Source: LMUY01 sp965199005
Lineage (GTDB): Bacteria > Pseudomonadota > Alphaproteobacteria > Acetobacterales > Acetobacteraceae
Direction: 5' to 3'
Length of the DNA stretch: 64,000 nucleotides
NCBI GenBank assembly: GCA_965199005.1
Contig: CBDAQK010000001.1
Location: 2,232,001 to 2,296,000 of the forward strand
Under the pieces are notes generated by a model. The model was not told the DNA's origin. It made no database searches and saw only the letters and a program-made list of their open reading frames with translations. Position numbers and translations under genes: made by a program. Every line of letters begins with the position of its first letter. Position 1 is the first letter of the stretch. Positions 44,571 to 51,771 of this stretch are shown piece by piece.

Positions 44571-46316
44571 ATGGCACAAGCCGAACCGCTCAAGACAGCC
44601 GAGACGCTGCGCAGCCGCCGATGGTTTGGCCCGGCGGACCTCCGGTCGTTCGGCCATCGCTCCCGCGCCATGCAGATGGGCTACGCGCCGGAGGAGTGGA
44701 CCGGAAAACCGGTCATCGCCATCGTCAACACCTGGTCCGACCTGCAGCCCTGCCACAGCCATTTCAAAACCCGGGTGGAGGACGTCAAGCGCGGCATCCT
44801 GATGGCGGGCGGCTTCCCCGTGGAACTGCCGGCGCTCTCCGTCTCCGAGAGCTTCGTCAAGCCGACGACGATGATGTATCGCAACATGCTGGCGATGGAG
44901 ACGGAGGAGCTGCTGCGCTCCCACCCCGTCGACGGCGCGGTGCTGATGGGCGGCTGCGACAAGACCACGCCGGGCCTGCTGCTGGGCGCCACGAGCATGA
45001 ACATCCCCGCAATCTTCATGCCCGCCGGGCCCATGCTGCGCGGCAATTGGCACGGCAAGACGCTCGGCTCCGGCTCCGATAGCTGGAAGTACTGGGACGA
45101 GCTACGGGCGGGCAAGATCACCGAGCAGGACTGGCTCGGCGTGGAGGGCGGCATCGCCCGGTCCTATGGCACCTGCATGACCATGGGCACCGCTTCCACC
45201 ATGACGGCGATCGCCGAGGCGGTGGGCATGGTGCTGCCCGGCGGGTCGTCGATCCCGGCCGCGGATGCCGGGCATATCCGGCTTGCCTCCGAATCCGGCC
45301 GCCGCATCGTCAGCATGGTGTGGGAAGACCTGACGCCACAGAAAATCCAGACCAAGGCCGCGTTCGAAAACGCCATCGCCGTGGCCATGGCGATGGGCTG
45401 CTCCACCAACGCCATCATCCACCTGATCGCCATGGCCCGCCGCGCCGGGCAGGAGATCGGGCTGGCGGATTTCGAGCGCTACAGCCGCCGCGTCCCCGTG
45501 ATCGGCAATGTGCGCCCCACCGGCAATACCTACCTGATGGAGGATTTCTTCTACGCCGGCGGCATTTGCGCGCTGATGCAAAACATCCGCGAGCATCTGC
45601 ACCTCGATTGCATGACCGTCAGCGGACGCACGGTGGGGGAGAACATCGGCGGGGCCAAGGTCTACAACGAGGACGTCATCCGCAGCACCGCCAACCCGAT
45701 CTATGGCGAGGGCTCGCTGGCCGTGCTGACGGGCAATCTGGCGCCGGATGGCTGCGTCATCAAACCGGCGGCGATGGAACAGCGCTTCCTGAGGCATTCC
45801 GGTCCCGCCGTCGTGTTCGACGACTATCCGTCGATGAAGCAGGCCGTGGATGACGAGAGCTGGGACATTACGGCGGACCACGTGATGGTGCTGCGCAATG
45901 CCGGGCCCCAGGGCGGTCCGGGCATGCCGGAATGGGGCATGCTGCCCATGCCGAAGGCACTGCTGAAAAAGGGCCACCGCGACATGCTGCGGATGTCGGA
46001 TGCGCGGATGAGCGGCACCAGCTACGGCGCCTGCATCCTGCACGTGGCGCCGGAATCCTACATCGGCGGCCCGCTCGCCCTGCTGCGCACAGGCGACATC
46101 GTCACCATGGATGTGGACGCCCGTACCATCCACATGGAGGTGCCGGATGAGGAGCTGGCCGCGCGCCGGGCCGCCTGGACGCCGCCTCCCGTGCGGTTCG
46201 AGCGCGGCTATGGCTTCATGTTCACCAAGCACATCCAGCAAGCCGACGAAGGCTGCGACTTCGACTTCCTGCGCACCGATTTCGGGGCGCCGGTGACCGA
46301 ACCCGTGATCTACTAG
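44571..46316 (+). CDS. IlvD/Edd-family sugar-acid dehydratase (L-arabinonate dehydratase-like)
   Basis: The 581-residue enzyme belongs to the Fe-S dehydratases. It begins LRSRRWFGPADLRSFGHRSR and has NTWSDLQPCHSHF with a cluster cysteine, VLMGGCDKTTPGLLLGA with the second, YGTCMTMGTASTM with the third, and a C-terminal GTSYGACILHVAPES. The FGPADLRSFGHRSR opening and length near 580 fit the pentonate/L-arabinonate branch rather than dihydroxy-acid dehydratase or phosphogluconate dehydratase. It would dehydrate an aldonic acid to a 2-keto-3-deoxy acid. The RraA-like gene follows 11 bases later and the GntR regulator then overlaps it, so this is a small sugar-acid operon. Confidence 0.9.
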   Translation: MAQAEPLKTAETLRSRRWFGPADLRSFGHRSRAMQMGYAPEEWTGKPVIAIVNTWSDLQPCHSHFKTRVEDVKRGILMAGGFPVELPALSVSESFVKPTTMMYRNMLAMETEELLRSHPVDGAVLMGGCDKTTPGLLLGATSMNIPAIFMPAGPMLRGNWHGKTLGSGSDSWKYWDELRAGKITEQDWLGVEGGIARSYGTCMTMGTASTMTAIAEAVGMVLPGGSSIPAADAGHIRLASESGRRIVSMVWEDLTPQKIQTKAAFENAIAVAMAMGCSTNAIIHLIAMARRAGQEIGLADFERYSRRVPVIGNVRPTGNTYLMEDFFYAGGICALMQNIREHLHLDCMTVSGRTVGENIGGAKVYNEDVIRSTANPIYGEGSLAVLTGNLAPDGCVIKPAAMEQRFLRHSGPAVVFDDYPSMKQAVDDESWDITADHVMVLRNAGPQGGPGMPEWGMLPMPKALLKKGHRDMLRMSDARMSGTSYGACILHVAPESYIGGPLALLRTGDIVTMDVDARTIHMEVPDEELAARRAAWTPPPVRFERGYGFMFTKHIQQADEGCDFDFLRTDFGAPVTEPVIY

Positions 46317-46327
46317 GGGACACGCCC

Positions 46328-47047
46328 ATGGCACTCTCGGCCGAGACCCGCGACAAGCTCAAGCGCGTCAGCACGGCGACGCTGGCGACTGCCCTGTACA
46401 AGCGGGGTTTTCGCAATCAGATGATCCAGGGCGTGCTGCCGCTCTCCCCATCGAAGGCCGAGTCGATGGTGGGTGAGGCCTACACCCTCCGTTACATCCC
46501 GGCGCGCGAAGACCTCAACGACATGAGCGTGTTCCGCAACCCGGCGCATCCGCAACGCAAGGGCGTCGAGGAGTGCCCGGCCGGCGCCGTCATGGTGATC
46601 GACAGCCGCAAGGACGCCCGCGCAGCCTCGGCTGGCGGCATCCTGGTGACGCGGCTCATGGCACGCGGCGTGGTGGGCGTCGTCACGGATGGGGGCTTCC
46701 GCGACTCGACGGAGATCGCCAGCCTGGACATCGCGTCCTATCACCAGCGGCCCAGTGCGCCCACCAACCTCACGCTGCACCAGGCGATCGACATCAACGT
46801 GCCGATCGGCTGCGGCGACGCCCCGGTCTTCCCCGGCGACGTGATCGTGGGCGACGGTGACGGCGTGATCGTGCTGCCAGCCCACCTGGCCGACGAACTC
46901 GCGGGCGAGGCCACGGAGATGACCGCCTACGAGGATTTCGTCACCGAGCGGGTGCGTGCCGGCCATCCCACGCGCGGCCTGTATCCCCCCACCGACGAGA
47001 CCAACCTGGACCTGTTCAAGGTTTGGCGCACGAAGCACGGCCGCTGA
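46328..47047 (+). CDS. RraA-family protein (HMG/CHA aldolase-like)
   Basis: The 239-residue protein has the RraA/aldolase core: GGILVTRLMARGVVGVVTDG, GGFRDSTEIASLDIASYHQR with the Arg-Asp pair that binds metal and pyruvate in HMG/CHA aldolases, and GDAPVFPGDVIVGDGDGVIV. Although named after the RNase E regulator RraA, longer members in catabolic operons are pyruvate aldolases or decarboxylases. Coming directly after an aldonate dehydratase, it is a good candidate to cleave or decarboxylate the keto-deoxy product. The 3' end overlaps a perfect palindrome. Confidence 0.87.
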   Translation: MALSAETRDKLKRVSTATLATALYKRGFRNQMIQGVLPLSPSKAESMVGEAYTLRYIPAREDLNDMSVFRNPAHPQRKGVEECPAGAVMVIDSRKDARAASAGGILVTRLMARGVVGVVTDGGFRDSTEIASLDIASYHQRPSAPTNLTLHQAIDINVPIGCGDAPVFPGDVIVGDGDGVIVLPAHLADELAGEATEMTAYEDFVTERVRAGHPTRGLYPPTDETNLDLFKVWRTKHGR

Positions 47048-47838
47048 GCGAGCCGTACTCGTACGGCTCGCTCAGCGGGCAGCGCATCGCCGCCGCCCGC
47101 CGCCGCACCACGGTGGCGGTGGAGGTTCGCAACCATCTGCGCGGCATGATCGTCGCGGGAACGCTGCTGCCGGGCCACCCACTCTCGGAAAACGAGGTCG
47201 CCAGCGGCCTGGGTCTCAGCCGCACGCCCGTCCGCGAGGCGTTCATCAAGCTGGAGGAAGAGGGGTTGATCGTCATCTACCCCCAATACGGCAGCTTTGT
47301 CTCGCCGATCCGGGTGGCGGACATCTATGACGGTCAATTCGTGCGTGAGTCGCTGGAATGCGCCGCCCTGGCCAAGCTGGTGGCGGATTTACGCCCGCAA
47401 GATGCCGAAGCGCTTGAAGCCTCCATGGCCGTCCAGCGCCGCCTGCTGCTCGGTGACCCCGGGCCGTTCTTCGAGGCGGACGAATTGTTTCACGCCAGCC
47501 TGATGCAGATGGCGGGGCATGAGCGGGCCTGGTCGGTGGTGGAGGCGGCGAAGCGCCAGCATGACCGGGTGCGCCGGATGACGGTTCGCGATCCGCTCAA
47601 GCGCCGGGCCGTGCTGGAGGAGCATGGCGAGGTGGTGGATGCAATTCTGCGGCGGGATGCCACGGCCGCGGCCGTGGCCATGCAACGGCATTTGCGCGGC
47701 GTCTTCGTGTCGGTGGAGGCGGTGATGACCCGGCACCCCGAGTTTTTCCTGATGACGCCGGAGAGCGCGGCCTATGTGCCGAAGCGGCCCAGCAAGCCCC
47801 GCCGCGCCGCATCCCCGGCGGTTAAACTGGACCATTGA
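47023..47838 (+). CDS. GntR-family regulator with FCD ligand domain
   Basis: The 271-residue regulator has a winged helix (VRNHLRGMIVAGTLLPGHPL, then SRTPVREAFIKLEEEGLI) and a C-terminal all-helical FCD domain (YDGQFVRESLECAALAKLV, then ADELFHASLMQMAGHE, where the Asp/His set binds metal). FCD regulators respond to sugar acids or organic acids, fitting the dehydratase/aldolase genes directly upstream. The start is uncertain: TTG 47023 overlaps rraA by 25 bases, and GTG 47113 would begin just before the DNA-binding domain. No ribosome site decides between them. Confidence 0.88.
   Translation: MAHEARPLSEPYSYGSLSGQRIAAARRRTTVAVEVRNHLRGMIVAGTLLPGHPLSENEVASGLGLSRTPVREAFIKLEEEGLIVIYPQYGSFVSPIRVADIYDGQFVRESLECAALAKLVADLRPQDAEALEASMAVQRRLLLGDPGPFFEADELFHASLMQMAGHERAWSVVEAAKRQHDRVRRMTVRDPLKRRAVLEEHGEVVDAILRRDATAAAVAMQRHLRGVFVSVEAVMTRHPEFFLMTPESAAYVPKRPSKPRRAASPAVKLDH
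47041..47078. promoter_or_regulatory. Perfect palindrome with 18-base arms at the rraA/gntR junction
   Basis: The arms at 47041-47058 and 47061-47078 are exact reverse complements separated by two bases (CCGCTGAGCGAGCCGTAC on the left). The palindrome covers the rraA stop codon and lies at the beginning of the GntR open frame, where it would encode P-L-S-E-P-Y-S-Y-G-S-L-S-G. There is no T-run, so a simple terminator is unlikely. It may be an operator bound by the GntR protein itself, or an RNA hairpin tuning expression between the two genes. If the regulator really starts at GTG 47113, the palindrome is purely non-coding. Confidence 0.6.
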
Positions 47839-47869
47839 GCCGCCGGCTCGAACGCGAGACAGTGCGGGC

Positions 47870-48613
47870 ATGCGAATCTCCATCGAACTCATCCCCCGCG
47901 GCGCCACCGAGCTGCTCGCCGACGCGGCGACGGTCCGCGCCGTGATGCCGCAGGCCAACGCCTTCAACATCCCCGATCTCATGCGCTTGCCGATGCGCAG
48001 TTGGGAGGCATGCCATATCACGAGCAGCGTCCTGGCCGCCTCGATCCCGCATATCCGGGCCATCGATATCCCCCCAGAGGGCGACCTGCCCATGGCAGAC
48101 GCCATCATGGCGGCGGGGCTCGCCGAGGTGCTGGTGATCCGCGGCGACCCCCCGCACGACATGGGTCACCAGACCTACCCGAATAGCAGCGAGGACATCA
48201 TTCGCCGCTTCAAACGCCGCTGTCCCGGTTTGCGGGTCTACGCGGCGTTCGACCCCTACCGACAGGGTTTTCGCGATGAACTCACGGCGGTGCACCGAAA
48301 GCTCGATGCGGGGGCGGACGGTTTCTTTACCCAGCCTGTGTTCGACCTTCGGCTACTGGAGATCTGCGCGGAGATGCTCAGGGACCAGTGCGTCTTCTGG
48401 GGCATCGCCCCGGTGATCGGGGAGCGTTCCAAGGCCTATTGGGAAACCACCAACCGCGTGATCTTCCCCGCCGGGTTCGCCCCCGTCTTGGACTGGAACC
48501 GCAGCTTTGCCACCAATGCCATCCGCATGATTCAAGGCTTTGGCGGCAATGCGTATTTCATGCCGATCCGGGTGAAATTAGACACCTACCTCTCGAACCT
48601 TTTACCCATTTAG
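47870..48613 (+). CDS. Short methylenetetrahydrofolate reductase-like protein
   Basis: The 247-residue product follows the MTHFR TIM-barrel fold: an N-terminal strand with a glutamate (RISIELIPRGA), AEVLVIRGDPPHDMG where MetF has the GD-P motif, and GADGFFTQPVFDLRLL with the conserved FxTQ-x-xF element. It is shorter than the usual 290-300 residues and lacks some N-terminal sequence, so it may be a divergent or specialised member. It lies 31 bases after the GntR gene in a catabolic operon, so a C1-transfer role in that pathway is possible. Use in methionine synthesis cannot be excluded. Confidence 0.78.
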   Translation: MRISIELIPRGATELLADAATVRAVMPQANAFNIPDLMRLPMRSWEACHITSSVLAASIPHIRAIDIPPEGDLPMADAIMAAGLAEVLVIRGDPPHDMGHQTYPNSSEDIIRRFKRRCPGLRVYAAFDPYRQGFRDELTAVHRKLDAGADGFFTQPVFDLRLLEICAEMLRDQCVFWGIAPVIGERSKAYWETTNRVIFPAGFAPVLDWNRSFATNAIRMIQGFGGNAYFMPIRVKLDTYLSNLLPI

Positions 48614-48655
48614 CGCGTTCGTTCCACGATCAATGCAATGAGAAGGAACTTTCAC

Positions 48656-48910
48656 ATGCGGCGTATTCGATGCCTGGCTTTCGCGGTTCTCGCCGCGGCG
48701 CCGTTTGCGGCTGGCGCGGCCCACGCCGCATCATGCCAGGCGGAGCACATGATGTGCGCAACCGCCATGCCGGTTGGCGGCTATTGCGAGTGCACGGCCC
48801 ATGGTGCGACGGAGAGTGGCACGGTTGTCAACCGCCCCATGTCGCGCCGGCCGGTGAATGCAACCGCGGGCGGCTGTGGCACGCAACCGAACGCACCCGG
48901 CTGCCGCTGA
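48656..48910 (+). CDS. Small cysteine-rich secreted protein
   Basis: The 84-residue product has a clear signal peptide (RIRCLAFAVLAAAPFAAG, likely cut after AHA) and a mature part of about 60 residues with six cysteines in the pattern SC, MC, YCEC, GGC, GC, enough for three disulfides. No family is recognised. ATG 48656 is preferred over ATG 48638 because AGAAGGA at 48641-48647 has good spacing to it and would lie inside the gene otherwise. It is flanked on the same strand by the MTHFR-like and ICL/PEP-mutase genes. Confidence 0.6.
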   Translation: MRRIRCLAFAVLAAAPFAAGAAHAASCQAEHMMCATAMPVGGYCECTAHGATESGTVVNRPMSRRPVNATAGGCGTQPNAPGCR

Positions 48911-48995
48911 CGTCGCGGACGCGATTGGCTTGGCGGAGGCTTTGTTTCGAGGCGGCATCTGGCGTAACTACCCCTGGAACGGGGGATCCACGCAG

Positions 48996-49820
48996 ATGGC
49001 CACATCAGACAAAGCCGAGCGCTTCGTGGCTTTGCATCGTCAGGGCTGCTTTCTCATCGCCAATGCCTGGGATGCGGGGAGCGCTCGCATCCTGGCCGGA
49101 TTAGGCTTCTCGGCGATCGCCACGACCTCGGCCGGGCTCGCCTTCATGCTCGGCCGCCGCGATGGCCGGGCCAGCGTGTCGCGGGCAGAAGCGCTAGCGA
49201 ATGCGCGCGACATCATCGCGGCCACCGACCTGCCGGTCTCGGCGGATTTGGAGGATGGCTACGGCGCCACACCAGAGGATTGTGCGCAAACCGTGCGCCT
49301 TGCGGCGAGCGCCGGGCTCTGCGGCTGCACGATCGAGGACACCACGGCGGACCCGGCATCGCCGATCCACCGTTTCGACGCCGCGGTGGCCAGGGTGCGC
49401 GCCGCCGCCTTGGCCGCCCGCGTCGCCCCGCATCCCTTCGTGCTGACCGCGCGGGCGGAGAACTTCCTACATGGCCGCCCGGATTTGGGTGATACGATCC
49501 GCCGCCTGGTGGCCTTCGCCGAGGCTGGGGCGGACTGTCTCTACGCGCCCGGCCTCCCGAGCATGGAGGCGATCCGGGCCGTCGTCGCGGCGGTAGCGCC
49601 CAAACCTGTGAACGTGCTGAACGGCCCCCGGGACGGGCTGGTGCCGCAAGCAATCCTGGCCGAAGCGGGCGTCCGGCGGGTCAGCGTCGGCGGCGTGCTG
49701 GCCCGGGCGGCCTACGGAAGGGTGTTGGAGGCCGGCCGCCTGTTGCTGACTGGCGACATCGGTGCGGCCCTGCGCGACGTGCCGCCCCACCCAGTGGTCG
49801 AGGCCGCGATCGTGTCCTGA
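48996..49820 (+). CDS. Isocitrate lyase/PEP mutase-family enzyme
   Basis: The 274-residue protein is a TIM-barrel of the PEP mutase/isocitrate lyase superfamily. It has FLIANAWDAGSARILAGLGF at the start, the metal-binding PVSADLEDGYGATPED, CGCTIEDTTA and VLTARAENFLHGR. The Lys-Lys-Cys-Gly-His loop of true isocitrate lyase is absent, placing it with the small oxaloacetate decarboxylase/carboxyPEP mutase-like members. It would cleave a C-C bond next to a carboxylate. Its 3' end overlaps the convergent ArsR-type regulator by about 109 bases. The substrate is unknown. Confidence 0.85.
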   Translation: MATSDKAERFVALHRQGCFLIANAWDAGSARILAGLGFSAIATTSAGLAFMLGRRDGRASVSRAEALANARDIIAATDLPVSADLEDGYGATPEDCAQTVRLAASAGLCGCTIEDTTADPASPIHRFDAAVARVRAAALAARVAPHPFVLTARAENFLHGRPDLGDTIRRLVAFAEAGADCLYAPGLPSMEAIRAVVAAVAPKPVNVLNGPRDGLVPQAILAEAGVRRVSVGGVLARAAYGRVLEAGRLLLTGDIGAALRDVPPHPVVEAAIVS

Positions 49821-50518
49821 CACGGACGCAGATCGAAGGCGCGCTCCAGCGCCGGCATTCCCGCGATGGTGATTTGGACGGCTCGTGTCCCCGGCATCCG
49901 GCGCACCCAGCCCCGGTCCAGACAACAGGTGCACAGCGCGGCACCCACCGCGCCCGCGATATGCGGCCGCCGCTCGCTCCAGTCCAGGCAGGGGCGGCAG
50001 AAGACTGGGCCATGCTTGGTCGCCCGCGCCGCCGCGGCGTCCAGATCGACCCCCAAGCCGCGCAGGAACCCGATGCCGGCGGGTGTCAGCACGCCGCCAT
50101 CGGCGCTCCATTCGACCTCCTCCCGCTCGACCATCCGGTCCGCCATCGCGACGGCCAACTCGCCGGCCAAATGGTCGTAGCAGGTGCGCGCCCGCTTCAT
50201 CGCCCGGTCGCGCGGCCCGGTGGTGACGCAGCGAACGGTGTTTCCGGCGGCCACCACCATCAGGCTCTCCATCAGTTGCGCGACCGCCGGGGAGGCGAGC
50301 CGGTGGTAGCGATGCCGCCCCTGCCGCTCCAGCGCGAGCAGGCCCGCTTGCGTCAGCCGGGCCAAATGGCCGCTCGCGGTTTGCGGCGTAATGCCGGCCG
50401 CGCAGGCCAACTCCCCCGCAGTCAGCGCCCGGCCGTCCAACAGGGCGGTCAGCATGCTGGCGCGGGCAGGATCCCCGAACAGGGCGGCAGTCTCGGCGAG
50501 GGCGGCGGTGGTGGGCAT
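49712..50518 (-). CDS. ArsR-type HTH regulator with cysteine-rich C-terminal domain
   Basis: The 268-residue protein starts with a winged helix of the ArsR type (ALFGDPARASMLTALLDG, ELACAAGITPQTASGHLARL, GRHRYHRLA). The second half, about 100-240, is longer than in simple ArsR proteins and has cysteine groups FCRPCLDW and CTCCLDRGW that could bind metal or sense redox. The last 40 residues, after MPALERAF, overlap the convergent ICL-family gene and look like read-through past a lost family-typical stop. The effector is unknown. It is downstream of the methyltransferase gene on the same strand, 28 bases apart, and may control it. Confidence 0.82.
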   Translation of the reverse strand: MPTTAALAETAALFGDPARASMLTALLDGRALTAGELACAAGITPQTASGHLARLTQAGLLALERQGRHRYHRLASPAVAQLMESLMVVAAGNTVRCVTTGPRDRAMKRARTCYDHLAGELAVAMADRMVEREEVEWSADGGVLTPAGIGFLRGLGVDLDAAAARATKHGPVFCRPCLDWSERRPHIAGAVGAALCTCCLDRGWVRRMPGTRAVQITIAGMPALERAFDLRPCQDTIAASTTGWGGTSRRAAPMSPVSNRRPASNTLP

Positions 50519-50546
50519 GGAACGATCCTATGCGCTCCGCCGCGCC

Positions 50547-51365
50547 CTATGCTTCGGTCGCGGCCGAAATGCCGGTGGCTTTGAAGAAAGTGTAGCAGAA
50601 CACGCCATCCGGCTCGGCCGTGCGGTGCAGCGCCTGGATTCCCGCTTCGAAATCCGCTGGCTCCACCAACCCGGCGGCGATGGCCTGCTCCCGCACCCCG
50701 TCCACCATCGCGGTGAAGGTCTTGCGGATGAACCCATCCACCAGCCCAGGCTTGCTGCCATCGACATACACCATCCGCGGCGACACGGAGACGTTTGCTA
50801 ACCCGGCCCCCTGCAGCAGCGGATACAACCGCCGCCCGATCAGCGCGTCTCCTCCGGCACGGCGTTGCAATTCCACCTGACACCCAATCGCCGCCCGCGC
50901 CGCCGCGCTATCGGGATGGAAGAAGGTGGACCCATGATCGCCCTCGATCACCACGATACCCCCACCGGGCCGCAATGCCCGCTTCAACGCGGCGAGGGCC
51001 GCCCCTGGGTCGGGCAGATGGTCCAGCACGAAGCAGACGAACACATGGTCAAAACTGGCAGCGGGAAAGGGCAGGGCAAAGATATTTCCCTGCTGAAACG
51101 TGACGTTGGTGATGCCCGCATCGCGTGCCCTGGCCTGCGCCACCGCCAGCGAGTCCGGCGACAGTTCCAGCGACGTAATCCGCGCCCCCGGGCTGTTGCG
51201 CGCCAGGGTGAGGGTCTGCGCGCCCACGCCACACCCGGCCTCCAGCACGGTACTCCCTGTAGGAAAGGCAGTGTCGCCGTGGAGCAGGCTTTCCAGCGTC
51301 TGCGCCTGATCCTGCAAGCGGGTGCTTTCCAGCGCGTCGTAGCCATGGACGTAACTGCGCTGCAT
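50547..51365 (-). CDS. Class I SAM-dependent methyltransferase
   Basis: The 272-residue protein has the SAM-binding fold: motif I VLEAGCGVGAQTLTLA, the acidic end of strand two SLELSPDS, QGNIFALPFPAASFDHVFVC, and LRPGGGIVVIEGDHGS. The pattern is that of UbiE/arsenite-type small-molecule methyltransferases. The C-terminal 110 residues (RRLYPLLQGAGLANVSVSPR) probably recognise the substrate, which is not known. ATG 51365 was chosen because MQRSYVHGYDALESTRL is the usual start of this group; an upstream in-frame start at 51407 is less likely. Confidence 0.87.
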   Translation of the reverse strand: MQRSYVHGYDALESTRLQDQAQTLESLLHGDTAFPTGSTVLEAGCGVGAQTLTLARNSPGARITSLELSPDSLAVAQARARDAGITNVTFQQGNIFALPFPAASFDHVFVCFVLDHLPDPGAALAALKRALRPGGGIVVIEGDHGSTFFHPDSAAARAAIGCQVELQRRAGGDALIGRRLYPLLQGAGLANVSVSPRMVYVDGSKPGLVDGFIRKTFTAMVDGVREQAIAAGLVEPADFEAGIQALHRTAEPDGVFCYTFFKATGISAATEA

Positions 51366-51394
51366 TGGTCTCTCGTGGGTCGCGGCAGAAACAG

Positions 51395-51417
51395 CCCGGC
51401 CTGACAAACAGGCCGGG
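51395..51417 (-). terminator. Hairpin terminator after the cold-shock gene
   Basis: CCCGGCCTG (51395-51403) and CAGGCCGGG (51409-51417) form a perfect 9-base GC stem with a 5-base loop. Read on the minus strand it lies 14 bases after the cold-shock stop codon and is followed by CTGTTTCT, a moderate T-rich stretch, as in intrinsic terminators. Confidence 0.65.
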
Positions 51418-51430
51418 TCGTTCTATCCGC

Positions 51431-51634
51431 TCAGGCGAGCTTCAGATTGGACGCGGCCTCTTTGCCGCGCTCGCTCACCACGTCGTAGCTCACCTTCTGA
51501 TTGTCATCGAGGCCGTTCAGCCCGGCCGCTTGCACCGCCGTGATGTGAACGAACACATCCTTGCCGCCGCCCTGCGGCTGAATAAAGCCAAAACCCTTGG
51601 TCGCATTGAACCATTTTACCGTACCGGTCGCCAT
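51431..51634 (-). CDS. cspA: Cold-shock domain protein (CspA family)
   Basis: The 67-residue protein is a full single cold-shock domain: GTVKWFNATKGFGFIQP with RNP1 (KGFGFI), DVFVHITAVQAAG with RNP2 (VFVHI), and SYDVVSERGKEAASNLKLA. It binds single-stranded RNA or DNA and acts as an RNA chaperone. Length is standard for the family. It is divergent from ada and followed by a strong GC hairpin. Whether it is cold-induced cannot be told from the sequence. Confidence 0.95.
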   Translation of the reverse strand: MATGTVKWFNATKGFGFIQPQGGGKDVFVHITAVQAAGLNGLDDNQKVSYDVVSERGKEAASNLKLA

Positions 51635-51771
51635 GTCAGTCTGCTTTCGTATGTACCGCGGCCACCCCTACGCACTAAATGACAATAACACCAGCTATTC
51701 AGTTGCGATTGCCGAGCAAGCGGCGGAGTTTTCTCCATCCCCCGATTGTCCATGGTGCGCTCACAGTCGAT

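Noticed and set aside
45102..46334. A 410-codon minus-strand open frame across the dehydratase gene
   Set aside because: The plus strand encodes a complete IlvD/Edd enzyme with all cluster cysteines. The minus-strand product is His/Arg-rich with no fold signal.
47839..47869. SAM or folate riboswitch ahead of the MTHFR-like gene
   Set aside because: The gap is only 31 bases and follows directly on the regulator gene, too short for a riboswitch.
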